Of a DNA stretch of 64,000 nt, positions 23,390 through 33,469 are shown piece by piece (position 1 is the first letter of the stretch; the number at the start of each line of letters is the position of its first letter). The stretch is from assembly GCF_958295425.1 (NCBI RefSeq), contig NC_081153.1, positions 9,131,395 to 9,195,394 on the forward strand, in the 5' to 3' direction. The notes beneath the pieces are model-generated. The model was not told the origin of the DNA. It saw only the letters and a list, made by a program, of their open reading frames with translations, and searched no databases. Made by a program: the position numbers and the translations under genes. Source of the DNA: Solea solea (lineage: Eukaryota > Chordata > Actinopteri > Pleuronectiformes > Soleidae).

Positions 23390-23835
23390 TTAAAGCTGTA
23401 GTGCGTAACTGTTACATACAAACAAACGTCTGTTACATTCAAACCAAGTTAGTTCACACAATGCTGATTAAGTCTCCACATGACTCTCTCTGTGTTTCCC
23501 AATATAGCAGTGTGTGTAGAGCTCGTGTCACCCGGTGACATCCCTGCACTGCACACAGGAAGTGATGTGTTTCATGTCACGGCAGCAAAAAACGCAAAAG
23601 AAAACACAAGACGTCAATTCTACTGCTTCATAAACCCAGTCATTCAGCAGTCTGATGGTGTGAACTGTTCTTGTCCACGCCCGCCCATGCTCTGCTGGTG
23701 TATACACACAAACGCTCCCTCAATCAGGCCCAGAGCAAATCGTTTCATATCGCTTCTGTTCATTAAAAAACAAACAGATGCAGAATAATGACGTCATCAA
23801 CAACAATCACCAAAAGTTACACACGGCAGCTTTAG
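23390..23835. mobile_element. ~445-bp MITE with inverted ends
   Basis: The left end reads TTAAAGCTGTAGTGCGTAAC and the reverse complement of the right end reads CTAAAGCTGCCGTGTGTAAC, 15 to 16 matching bases of 20. The interior contains TGTGTTTCCCAATATAGCAG and GTCACCCGGTGACATCCCTG, then CACACAGGAAGTGATG. Related partial copies are at 58262-58560 and 62010-62160. There is no coding capacity. The short open frames inside (23293-23538 and 23480-23788) are chance. Confidence 0.75.
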
Positions 23836-24411
23836 TGATTCTGTCTCTTGTTCATGAAGACAGAAGAATAACGCTGCACATATCACATGTCTTATTCAGC
23901 CCCATGCCTGTCAGCTGTTTATGACTGAGGAAAGAGGGAATACTCATGTTGACACTGATGATGAAAATCACATACTGAAATTACATTAAGCCTGTTTTCT
24001 TTTCGGGCTAAAACTGGAAAACATGTCACGATTAGAAGTTGAAGAGTCGTCCAAAATACTCCTTCCACTTTGTTTCCCCAGTCAGGCAGCGATAAGGCTG
24101 ACAAGCTCTAATCCACATTTAAGTTCCTCTTAAACCCGTCATGACCAGACTCAGTATAAAGCGGATGTAATTCCAACAAACATAAATATATATGACATTT
24201 CTGATTTATGGTTCAACGTGATGATGGCGGGACAGAGTCTGGTTTGTTCAAACCCCCTTAGGTTTTTTGAGAACTGAAAACCTGAATATAAGGTTCAAAT
24301 AATTGTGACTGCATGTAATTCACTATGTGATCATTAGGCTGTTGGTTATGAATACAAGTTGTAAAAACTAAGTCTGCCGTGTTAATCTTGACATCTTTTA
24401 TTCTTTCAATG

Positions 24412-24650
24412 ATATACACTGACGTCCAATCAGCGGAGTGTCGTGGGTGGAGGCGATCTAGCTCCACCCTGACCCTGACCGTACCATTTTACTCTGGTAC
24501 CCCAAGGGAAGGAGAATGAAACCAAAGAATGAAATGGTTTGGGCTGGTTACTTTGGAACTATTCCTAATGGAAACACAAAGACAATATGTATCGTACTGT
24601 ACCAAAACAAACTGTTCCACTCAATGGAAACTCCGCTTATGTCCAGAGTG
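24412..24650. mobile_element. GTACC-rich non-autonomous DNA element, probable
   Basis: CCAATCAGCGGAGTGTCGTG then GGTGGAGGCGATCTAGCTCC, ACCGTACCATTTTACTCTGG, TACCCCAAGGG and, further on, GTATCGTACTGTACCAAAAC and TCCACTCAATGGAAACTCCG. I recall these words, with paired GTACC motifs, from a widespread teleost element family. The ends are blurred, so the bounds are approximate. Confidence 0.5.
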
Positions 24651-24659
24651 AACCCAGTC

Positions 24660-26010
24660 TTATATGTCAGCTGCGAATGGTTCCAGACCCAGAGTCCATG
24701 TCCACCATATGATGTCACCACTGCATTTGTGATTAACTACAGATTCCCTCATCCAACACAATTTTGCTGAAGAGCATCATTTTCAAAGATCCAGTCCTGC
24801 TCAATGTGTATTTTAATGGGTTTATACGAGGACAGATGGAGCACAAGTACAGGCAATATTTTGTCCAAACTTTTCCTCATTAGTGAGCCACTTTATCTTG
24901 GATTGTGCTCGTGAATATAAAAGCCTCACACATTATTCTGAAAGAAAAAAAACGGACGTAAAAAAAAAAATGGGGAGATGGAAAATCATTTCTAATGCAT
25001 TTGATCACTTAACACGTTTAGAAAGGTGAAATATTTGAATGAAGGAGAAAAGAGGGTCGCGTACATGTATTATAGTTACTTTTTATATGGAGAGCCATTT
25101 TTTAATGAACTTTGTGTAACGTGTGTACAGGGTGCAAATAAATGCATTTTGAGTTAAAGTTGAAGAAAGTTTCGGTATCAGTTTCTCCGAGTTACACGTC
25201 TGAATAATCTACCTATTAGCAAATCAGTAGTGGGTGAAAATGGGACTTGGCCACATCATCTTCTGCTTGTGATTCACCGCCACCGTCTCTCTGGATCTGT
25301 GGGGATCTGGTCAAATGTTCTCCTAAAATGTTAACGTGTCTTTGACAAGCATCTGTCCACCATCGTCACTTTGATCATGAAAACAGCCAGTGAAGAGACG
25401 GGTTCTGTCATATTGTTAGTGTTGTCTAGTATAATATACTGTGCGTCTATGGAGGTGAGCAGCATAGTATCCCACCAGAGGGCGTTACGGGAGCTCCATT
25501 GCGAGCCAAATTTGTGCATAATGTAATGTTTCTGACTACTTTACTTCCATTCGTGTCCGGGAGGAGGACACCAGACCCCATCTCGCAATGTGATTGGTTT
25601 TTAACAATGTTACAAAGGTCACATTTAATCTGAATAGTGAATGGTGCAGCTGTGTCATCTCCGTCTGAGGAAGTGGTTGATTAAGTTGGATGCCCTTTGT
25701 TGTCTGTGTAGATTCTCATTTGTACGGCTCATAGTTTTCCACATGTCACTGAATGAACAGCAGATATGTTTTTTAAAATCTGCACTTTTCATCAGCGACG
25801 CAAATAATTTAGATGTGATGCCCTAATTTGGTCTATGGTAAAGTTCCCTAAGTGTATTAACAGGTGGACACAGTATAGATCACTAAGAGTGTGCAGCAGG
25901 TTTAAGGCTGTTTATTATTTTTGTAACATGTCTACTGCTAGAGCTTTAAAAATATTTAGTCATTGTTAACTGCCACTATTTTCTTTCTCCTCGATTAACA
26001 GAGGTTTTTT
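24660..26010. other. unique noncoding sequence
   Basis: No supported gene. A-runs occur at 24944-24969. The remaining sequence shows nothing I recognise. Confidence 0.45.
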
Positions 26011-26029
26011 TCTGTTTTCAGTTGCAGTG

Positions 26030-26250
26030 CTGTGACACAATCAGAGCGTCAAATACAGCCTCTGAAGGAGGCAACCCCTGAATTGAGACACAGCTAGAGT
26101 CTAATTTATTTAGTTTGTCACTACAGTTTACAAAAATCAACCATGTCCAGTTGTCAGAGCACATATGTCGTCTGTCGCCTCTGAAGGATACACAGCCTCC
26201 ACTGACCACATCCTTTTCAGAGGATCCAGCCCTGAATTGGGACATAGCTA
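26030..26250. repeat. block with internally repeated CTGAATTGRGACACAGCTA words
   Basis: CCCTGAATTGAGACACAGCT (about 26077) recurs as CCCTGAATTGGGACATAGCT (about 26231), and CCTCTGAAGGA occurs upstream of both. A similar CCCTGAATCGAGACACC is at about 32373. These look like parts of a short dispersed repeat with internal repetition. The family is not identified. Confidence 0.5.
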
Positions 26251-26469
26251 TGTAGTTTTAGTTACACAGGAGTAACATGCGGCCTACATCGCTGTGAATT
26301 TATCATCACACCCACATGCGTGTGTGTGTGTGTCCTGAGGAGACAGTGGCTATGGTTGGTTAGTCACACTTAGCATGATTAAGAGCAGCTTTCAGACTTT
26401 TCCACTCCCTGTGCCTCAGTGAGGAGATAATAACACCCAGAGGAACCGGCAGAGTTTGAGCCTGTACAG

Positions 26470-26900
26470 TGTGCAGGTATCCGTTTGTGGATATGAGTTC
26501 ACTAAAAAAAAAACCCAAACAAACATGTTCCTCTTCATCTTATAAAGAGTCACAACACAGTTCCAGTTCCTTTACTGAAAAAAACACATCACTATTTGAT
26601 CCTGTTCCCAAGCAGCAGTTAGTTTATTTACTAAGAAATGTAATATTTAGTGGATTATATTACTTTGTTAAAAATACTGCCAGGGTCTTGCTGCAGTTTG
26701 GGAAATGTCAGAGATAAATCTGTTTAAGTGGAATTGCAGCAGTAGACACGGATGTTTTTTTGTGGGACAACAAATCCACTTTTTTCGTGTCTGACGTTTC
26801 ACTATAATAAGAAATATTTCACCTAATTGACACAACCTGTTTCCTTCTTGGACATTTTGAAAACTTCCAGGACAAGGGGACGGATTCCTGTATCTGAGCA
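26470..26900. other. unique noncoding sequence
   Basis: No supported gene. The frames at 26469-26717 (plus) and 26668-26901 (minus) resemble no family I know. Confidence 0.4.
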
Positions 26901-26907
26901 ACTAAAG

Positions 26908-27345
26908 ACATATACTACTTCCTCTGGCTTCTCCCTTTAGAGGTTGCCACAGCAGATCGTCTGCCTCCATCCTCCTCTCCCTTGTGTCCTCTTCTGTTAC
27001 ACCAACTGTCCTTGTGTCCTCCTTCACTTCATCCATGAACCTTCCCTGTGGTCTTCCCTCTTTTCCTCCTGCCCAGCAGCTCCATCTTCAACATCCTTTG
27101 TCAAATTACAAATCACCGTCCCTCCTCTGCACGTGACTGAACCATCTCAACCTTCAACCTCTCTTTCTTTATCTCCAAACTGTTCAACCTGAGCTGTCCC
27201 TGGAATATGTCCATTTATAATCCTGTCCATCCTGGTCACTCCCAACGGAAACCTCAATATCTTCTCCATCCAGCTCTGCCTGCTGTTTTTTGGACAGTGT
27301 CACTGTAGACCCTCCCTTTCACTTTTCCTGCTATCCACACACAGC
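26908..27345 (-). pseudogene. non-LTR retrotransposon ORF2 C-terminal fragment, broken
   Basis: Read on the minus strand, the sequence encodes, across frameshifts and stops, NSLEIKKERLKVEMVQSR, then RMLKMELLGRRKRED and GWRQTICCGN. These match the C-terminal tail of an abundant fish LINE reverse-transcriptase polyprotein, whose consensus includes LRWFGHVQRR, GRRKRGRPKRRF and VRWRQMIRCG. The copy is 5'-truncated, partly deleted and clearly dead. Clade assignment (RTE-like or other) is not secure from memory. The end near 27345 abuts Tc1 sequence. Confidence 0.7.
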
Positions 27346-27725
27346 AATTATGCTGGCCACACCTTTAAGTACTGAATTCAGGTGTTTCGATCAGGATTTG
27401 GTCTCTAGACCCCTTATCTCCAATGAAGGACAATCTTCAGCATACCAAGACATTTTGGACAATGATTCCAACTTTGTAGCAACAGATTGAATAAGGTCCC
27501 TTTTGATTCCAACATGACTGTGTCCCAGTGCTCAAAGCAAGGCCTCTAAAGACATAGTTTGACTTTGACTTTGCTGTGGAAGAACTTGACTGGTCCACTC
27601 CACACTGAGCCCTGACCTCAACCCCATCGAGCACCTTTGGGATGAACTGGACCTTCTCATCCATCATAAGTGCCTGACCTCATCGATGCTCTACAGAATG
27701 AATGGACACAAAGTCACAGAGAACT
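27346..27725 (+). pseudogene. Tc1/mariner transposase fragment, broken
   Basis: The plus strand carries FQHDC at 27507-27521 and, in another frame, SPDLNPIEHLWDEL at 27608-27649. These are the hallmark blocks around the second and third catalytic acidic residues of Tc1-type (DD34E) transposases. VEELDW lies between them. The first catalytic region, the DNA-binding part and the inverted ends are missing. Frameshifts and stops show that it is inactive. It belongs to a type common in teleost genomes and lies directly after the LINE fragment. Confidence 0.8.
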
Positions 27726-27729
27726 GTTT

Positions 27730-28390
27730 ATGTCGTTAAATACGTCATTGGTCAGGCGTCCATACAGTGTATGTTTTAAGTTGGCTTCTATTGTTATTAT
27801 GCTAAAAACATCTTGTTGAACCCTGATATTTTCAGCAGAGTGGGGAACACGTGTGTGTGCATGAACTTTTACATGTGTGCGCGTCTTTGTCTGTGACTGT
27901 GGGTGCATGTGAATTAATAAAGCATGTTGTACTGAAGTATCTCTGGAACAATTGATACTCGCAGTGGGTCCCTGAGACTCCCAGCTGGAGCAGCTCCCTG
28001 CTCGACATGAAACAGCCAGGACCCCCACATCTACAACACAGAGACGTTCCCTTCATGTAGCATAATGAATAATGCACAGCGAGGAGGAAGAAAATAAAAA
28101 GAGAGGAAAGGAGAAACTCTTCATGGCTGCCGCATGAATAATGAAGGCGATGTGTTTGTGCAGTTTGTCTGATGAGGTGCGAGCCTGACACATACCTTGT
28201 CCCTTAAGGATGCAGAGGCTGCTCTTTGTGATTTCCATTTGTCACCTGAATATTACACAGAGATTATTTTGTCATTGATCGTCGTGTGTGACAGATGTAG
28301 AATCAATTGTTGTCATGCTGTTGTCAAGTCGCTCCAGCCTCTGATGGATCACACTGTCGATACCCCGCATTGCCATTCGGGTCTATTGAC
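27730..28390. other. unique noncoding sequence
   Basis: No supported gene. The longest minus-strand frame (27832-28191, 119 codons) is unrecognised and lacks supporting context. Confidence 0.4.
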
Positions 28391-28403
28391 CTTTCTGTGA
28401 GGC

Positions 28404-28637
28404 ATGTTAGCATCGGTTGGCCCGGTCATTATGGCTGAGATCCAGATGCCAGAGGTCGACATCAGCGGAGCGTCCATCTATCAGAGGGAGCCGAGAGCTG
28501 CTGAAGCGATCGGGAGAATTCTAGACGCTTCCCATGCTGTGAAACTATTCTACCTGTCCTGTTCCACATTTGCCTCTGGTTGGTTTTTAAGTTTTGTAAT
28601 CCAGCTCAAAAGCAAAAACACACCAGTTAGCTTTTAA
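28404..28637 (+). CDS. unrecognised small open frame with coding-like codon use
   Basis: A 77-codon frame. Its middle part (from ATG at 28431, MAEIQMPEVDISGASIY) has codon choice typical of fish genes: GAG, ATC, CAG, GTC, GAC, AGC, CCG. After about residue 45 the codon quality drops. There is no strong splice acceptor upstream (TTTCTGTGAG at about 28401 is weak) and no clear donor. It matches no family I know. It could be an exon of an unknown gene, a fragment of a repeat ORF, or chance. Confidence 0.2.
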   Translation: MLASVGPVIMAEIQMPEVDISGASIYQREPRAAEAIGRILDASHAVKLFYLSCSTFASGWFLSFVIQLKSKNTPVSF

Positions 28638-28639
28638 CA

Positions 28640-29025
28640 GTTCCACACGTCAGCTGTTCAATCCACTAAAGAAGAGTAATACAATCTTTCCTTGACATGG
28701 TACTTAACTGAAACACATGAATCTACACGACTGCTTGACATTTAAGACCTGGTTTTGTGGTTGAAACTGTTGGTCAGGTTAGGTTAAGCTGAAGGTGAAG
28801 GTCAATAAATACAGTACTTAGTTGTGTATTAACAGGGTTCATACATTTATGTTGCTTTGTATCTTTTGTGTGTCTTTGTGATTTCTTTGTGTTGTATGGC
28901 AGTTTCAATCTATATTGTTGCATCACTGCCTTGTCTTTATCTTTCCTTCTTCTTATCCTAGTTTTAATGTCATTTTCCATTGTTGTGTATTTGTGCCTCT
29001 TTTATGTCCATGTGTGTTTCTTTGT
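28640..29025. other. AT-rich noncoding sequence
   Basis: Nothing recognised. The T-rich stretch from 28850 leads into the minisatellite at 29030. Confidence 0.45.
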
Positions 29026-29029
29026 CTCT

Positions 29030-29518
29030 GTTGTTGATTTGAGTCTCTTTGATGATTTGATTCTCTTTATTGATGATTTGAGTCTCTTTATTGATGATTT
29101 GATTCTCTTTATTGATGGTTTGAGTCTCTTTATTGATGATTTGAGTCTCTTTGTTGATGATTTGAGTCTCTTATTGATGATTTGATTCTCTTTGTTGATT
29201 ATTTTAGTCTCTTTGATGATTTTAGTCTTTTTATTGATGATTTGAGTCTCTTTGATGATTTTAGTCTTTTTATTGATGATTTGAGTCTCTATGTAGATGA
29301 TTTGAGTCTCTATGTAGATGATTTGAGTCTCTTTGTGGATGATTTGAGTCTCTATGTAGATGATTTGAGTCTCTTTGTGGATGATTTGAGTCTCTATGTA
29401 GACGATTTGAGTCTCTTTGTGGATGATTTGAGTCTCTTTGTGGATGATTTGAGTCTCTATGTAGATGATTTGAGTCTCTAAGTGGATGATTTGAGTCTCT
29501 AAGGGGATGATTTGAGTC
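29030..29518. repeat. 21-bp minisatellite array
   Basis: About 23 units of a 21-bp sequence of the form GATGATTTGAGTCTCTTTGT plus one base. Early units (29030-29280) vary in length and spelling. Later units (29281-29480) are nearly uniform and mostly alternate between a TATGTA and a TTTGTG version, giving 42-bp dimers in part. Because 21 is a multiple of three, open frames run through it on both strands: DDLSLFV or DDLSLYV on plus, HKETQII or YIETQII on minus (the 29002-29532 minus frame, 176 codons). I regard these as by-products and not as proteins. Confidence 0.95.
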
Positions 29519-29529
29519 AGAACATCAAA

Positions 29530-30170
29530 CATCCTCAGCTGCTGTTGATTTGCTATTTAGAAATCATTGAGCGAAGCATATAATAAACATCGGATGGGCC
29601 AATTAAAAAAGGAATAACATGAAGAGAATATACAGAACATGATCATGAACTGTTGACATCTCTCTGTCTGAAGACGCAGCTATAAATACTGCTTGTTGAC
29701 ATGTAATTAGAAGTTATATAATGGGATCAGAAGTCTCACATCACTCATATACTGTACAGAGGTCTGTCATTAGGATCCTGCGTGACAAAAAAGACTGAAG
29801 TTCAAAAAGTGAATTGAGCAGAGCTCAATGTGCTGCAGTACATGTGCATGGACTCATCAAACTGCAATTTCTACATGCGCCAACTTGTTGTTTTTTTAAT
29901 ATCTCCTATTTTTATTCCGCTCATGCTCAGCAGCTGTGGCTGTTGTCAGCTTTTTATCCACCATGGCAGCAGGAGCTACATTTCTAAATTAAGCCTCATG
30001 AATTATTCTTTCCACTGCCACTTGTTTCTCGCTACAGTGGAAGGAGAAAGTTTTCTATAAGGAGATTGTTTAGAAGTCACAACATCTCAGGTGCTTCAGC
30101 AGAAGACACAGTAGCTGCTGTGTGAAACATGTCAGAGATTATGAGGCGGACCAAACATCTCATCCAATCT
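29530..30170. other. unique noncoding sequence
   Basis: No supported gene. The frame at 29830-30060 (plus) is unrecognised. Confidence 0.45.
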
Positions 30171-30199
30171 AAGCTTCCATAAAAATGTCACAAGTTATC

Positions 30200-30700
30200 A
30201 AAGCAATCGGTACAAGACGATGTATATTTATTTGTATGCGTTTCCATCCAATGCTGTTAAGTGAATTGAGGCAGTTAGTTTGTGGCTTTTTGTTGCTGCT
30301 TCCATTTATTTGTTAAAATAATATTTGCTTCTTGTTCTCTGAGGAGATACGTCATGATTTCCTCATCAGTCTACACATTTCCGCACCTTTTCCAAGAATC
30401 ATGCTTGGTCGAATAATACGTGACATTTACCGTCAAAGATATTCAGATAACCTGTTAGATGGTAACGGAGGCGGAGCTAACTTTATAATTTTTTTGTTTA
30501 CCGACGATTATGCAGAACCAGAAATTCCTCCACGCGCTGCTTTTCAGATGCTTTGGTGTCATGATTTTCCACTTTAGCAAAAAACCGCATAACATAATGG
30601 ATGCAGGCCAAGCTGTGCTCTTAGCACCCTCTACTGGACAAGTCAGTAATTATCTCAAACAGTCTGGTACACTTCTAGGCTGTATATTTTAAAGCAGATC
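30200..30700. repeat. possible short interspersed element, unassigned
   Basis: GTATGCGTTTCCATCCAATG near 30234 and TTTAGCAAAAAACCGCATAA near 30573 resemble, in inverse sense, the ends of teleost elements that begin with a GCGTTTCCATCC word. The ends do not pair well enough to define an element. The open frame at 30332-30577 is unrecognised. Confidence 0.25.
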
Positions 30701-30971
30701 TAAGCAGGATTTGAACCCTAATTTAACCGCTTCAGAGTCGTTGTGATGGTGAAATGTCTTGTTGCTGTGGGGAGATTGGGGGCTCTCTCCACTGCCCCCT
30801 ACTGTCTGTTAGCGGATAAATCAGTCTCGCAGGGTCAGAGTGCATCTTAAGTTAAGTTAAGGACATTTCATCTCTGAAACATCTCAGCTGAACTCAAGCA
30901 AGATCATTTTCCTACTGAAGATGATGATGACCTGGATGACTGAGAATAGAGTCCTCAACGGGCCTGAAAAT

Positions 30972-31513
30972 TTAAACCCAACTCGACCGCGGCCCGCGAA
31001 ATAACCCCCCGTCTGATTCTGTCTCTCTGAATACATTTTCCCAATGATCAAAGCGTGGTGTTTTCTTTGCAGCGGGAGAGGGTGCTGCTGCTGCTGCTGC
31101 TGCTGCTGTTGACACAGTACCCGTCTCCTGGCTCGTGTCATCTGGGTCCTCCGGTACTACATACTGTTGTACATTTGTCCTTTGGTCAGCGGGCAGCATC
31201 CACAACTGGTTGAATTACGTCCACAGGAAAGTTGCGGCTTTGTGGAGGTCGGTGATGGACTTATTTTTTCCCCCAACCGGTGCACATGCCGTTGATGCAC
31301 GGCTGCCAGCTGTGCAGTATCGTTGGCATTTTGCTGGCAGTGATGTCTGAGTCGCTCTGCCCATAGCAGCACAAGATGCAGTTCACACTGAGCATCATAA
31401 AAGGGCTCCAAAATTGACACTAACATGCCCAAAGTGTCGGGGGTTACGCACACAGCGGCGTCAGATCTGCCCCTCTCCATCAAGCAGGCAGCCAGAATTA
31501 CTCTTCTCCACAC
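30972..31513 (-). pseudogene. hAT-like transposase remnant, frameshifted
   Basis: Two overlapping minus-strand frames, 31157-31513 and 30972-31205, together read as a C-terminal piece of a ZBED/hAT-type transposase. The first contains TPDTLGMLVSILEPFYDA, like the LEEIVEVLEPFYEAT block of these proteins. The second contains a long alanine tract (from the CTG repeat) and then RFDHWENVF. The zinc finger and the DDE core are absent. The frame change between the two segments and the lack of a start show that it is dead. Assignment is supported by the hAT-like ends around it. Confidence 0.6.
31084..31108. repeat. (CTG)8 trinucleotide repeat
   Basis: A CTG run inside the hAT remnant. It reads as poly-alanine or poly-glutamine in the minus-strand frames. 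Confidence 0.95.
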
Positions 31514-31679
31514 ATGAACAGATGATTCACAACAAACAACAAGAAATTTGTTTTTTGAGCGGAAAAAAGGAAGCCAGAGGCCTGAACCGACCCGCCCTCA
31601 TTTGCAAATGTTTGCCGCAGGTCCGGTTGGGTTTGTCGGGCCGGGCTGGCCCATTGAGAACTCTAGTTGAGAAGCTTCA

Positions 31680-33170
31680 CAGTCATGTATTATAGGGTTT
31701 ATGCACTGTACTTGTTTTGCTTTGGGTCTTTCTGTAGTTGTTGTGTCTCTTTCGAGCATTACATTCAAAGCATTAGCAGGACTTTGATAATTTCCCCGAC
31801 TTGCAGTTAATTGCTATATTTTTCTTGCCAAGTATAAGTAAATAATTTGTTATACCAAAGAAATAATACTTAATACTGACAAACAATCAGGAACATAATT
31901 ATGCTGCATCTTAGGTGGCTCATATGCGCAAAAAGGCACTCTTTCTGCACTGATTAAGAAATAATTGTATTCCACTAGTCCGCTGTGCTTTCAGGCCAAT
32001 TGTTAGCAGCAAAGCATTTCCATGACGACAAGTATGCACTTTCAGATGCACATTAAATGCTTAGCTCTTTCTGAGTGCTTCATGTCTTCCCTTAACTGGT
32101 GCTTTTTCTCAGAAAGCGGATGTTTACTTCCCTTCAACAACAGATGACATGAGGCCAATTTAGGTCAAAAATTATAGTGACACAAACCTCAGTTTCCTGT
32201 CCGCTTACACGGGTCCAGTGTCATCGTGAGCTGCCTTTAGAGGCCAGTTTCCGGGCTCCTGCGAATGTCGCTGCCAAATGAGGCCGACCTTTGCCCCACA
32301 ACGAACGCTATAACAGGTGTAACATTTGCCAAGCAACAGCAACCTCATTATACTACGACAAAGACTGCAGACCCTGAATCGAGACACCACCAGTGATGTC
32401 GTCTTTTGATCAACTTCCTGTCTATCGCTGTTAGCTGTTAGCTATTAGCATCCACGTCCCCCCTCCCTTTGTCTCCTTTCAAATTTGTTCTTGTTGAGAC
32501 AGGATGGGATTGTCTCACAGACTGCTGTGCAGTGTTCTAGTGCCTGATAAGCCTTTAGACTCATGGATTATTCAAACCATGCTTTCCTTATCCCATTTTG
32601 ATTGGTAGAAAAGAAAAAGTTTCTCGATCTGCGTTTGATCAAGCGCTGGGAATAATGAGAGAAGAAGAAGAAGACGCTAAATGTGTGTGACTGTGTCAGT
32701 GTGTGTGTGTGTTTGCTCTGTCCTCACTAATGAAACTGCTCCACTAACATGTGTATGACAGCAGTCGGGAATCCCAGGAGTGATCAGGCCAAACACACAG
32801 CAGCTCGCCCCCTGCTGGACACTACAGGATCTCTTTTCTCCCACTCCTCTAACCTGGTATTGAGACTCCAGACAACATTCCACTGATAACTAAGGATAAA
32901 TGCAGTGAGAATAATATTCATATTACCAACTGTTCTTCTTTAAAGGACAATAAAGTAACTGCAGCGTTAGAGTATGTAGAACACTTTTTGTTTTTTAATT
33001 AAACATAAGCCTTGTAGTGGGTAGACATTAGGAGTGTAAAAAAAAAAATTGCTTCAGTTCAATATTCAGGACATTGAGCTGTGATTTCAAAACGTAGTAT
33101 TTTAATGCCTACTGCAATGATGTGTAACATTTAGTATGACCCATATTCTGAAAAAGATCTGAATTATTCT
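31680..33170. other. unique noncoding sequence
   Basis: No supported gene. Small simple repeats: (GAA)n near 32659 and GT words near 32697-32712. Confidence 0.45.
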
Positions 33171-33184
33171 ATTAATATTTAAAG

Positions 33185-33458
33185 CAAGTTCTGTTTGTTT
33201 TGTTTTTTTTTAGCTTCATAAATGTGAATATTTTCTGTTTTCTTTGCTTCATATAACAAATAAATAATCAGAAGTGAATCATTTCCATTTGTGGTCAAAA
33301 CAAGACATTTGACATCATCCTCATTTCGAGGGTTGGGAAACACACTTTGACCTTTTCCAACACTTTCAGACACTTTATGGACCAAATCAATCGAGATGAA
33401 TCGAGAAAATAAACAGCAGATTAATCGATCGTGAAAACAATCCTTAGTTGCAGCTCTA
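33185..33458 (-). repeat. AGCTGCAACTAA-type teleost interspersed repeat
   Basis: Read on the minus strand it starts AGAGCTGCAACTAAGGATTG and continues with TCGATTAATCTGCTGTTTAT, TTTCTCGATTCATC, AAATGTCTTGTTTTGACCAC and GAAAATATTCACATTTATGA. This is the order of words in a very common teleost non-autonomous repeat as I remember it. It has no coding capacity. The minus frame at 33179-33490 is a chance reading of it. Confidence 0.7.
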
Positions 33459-33469
33459 CTATTAACGCA

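Larger units (their letters stand above)
30939..31673. mobile_element. decayed hAT-like transposon with target duplication
   Basis: The left end (30947-30964) reads TAGAGTCCTCAACGGGCC and the reverse complement of the right end (31648-31665) reads TAGAGTTCTCAATGGGCC, 16 of 18 identical. The flanks ACTGAGAA (30939-30946) and GTTGAGAA (31666-31673) agree at six of eight bases, as expected for an old 8-bp hAT target duplication. GC-rich arms follow (CCCAACTCGACCGCGGCCCG on the left and CGGGCCGGG words on the right). The interior carries a minus-strand transposase remnant and a (CTG)n tract. Confidence 0.8.

Noticed and set aside
29002..29532. 176-codon minus-strand frame of HKETQII repeats, a seemingly long protein
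   Set aside because: It is produced by a 21-bp minisatellite whose unit is a multiple of three. The plus strand is equally open, and there is no flanking gene structure.
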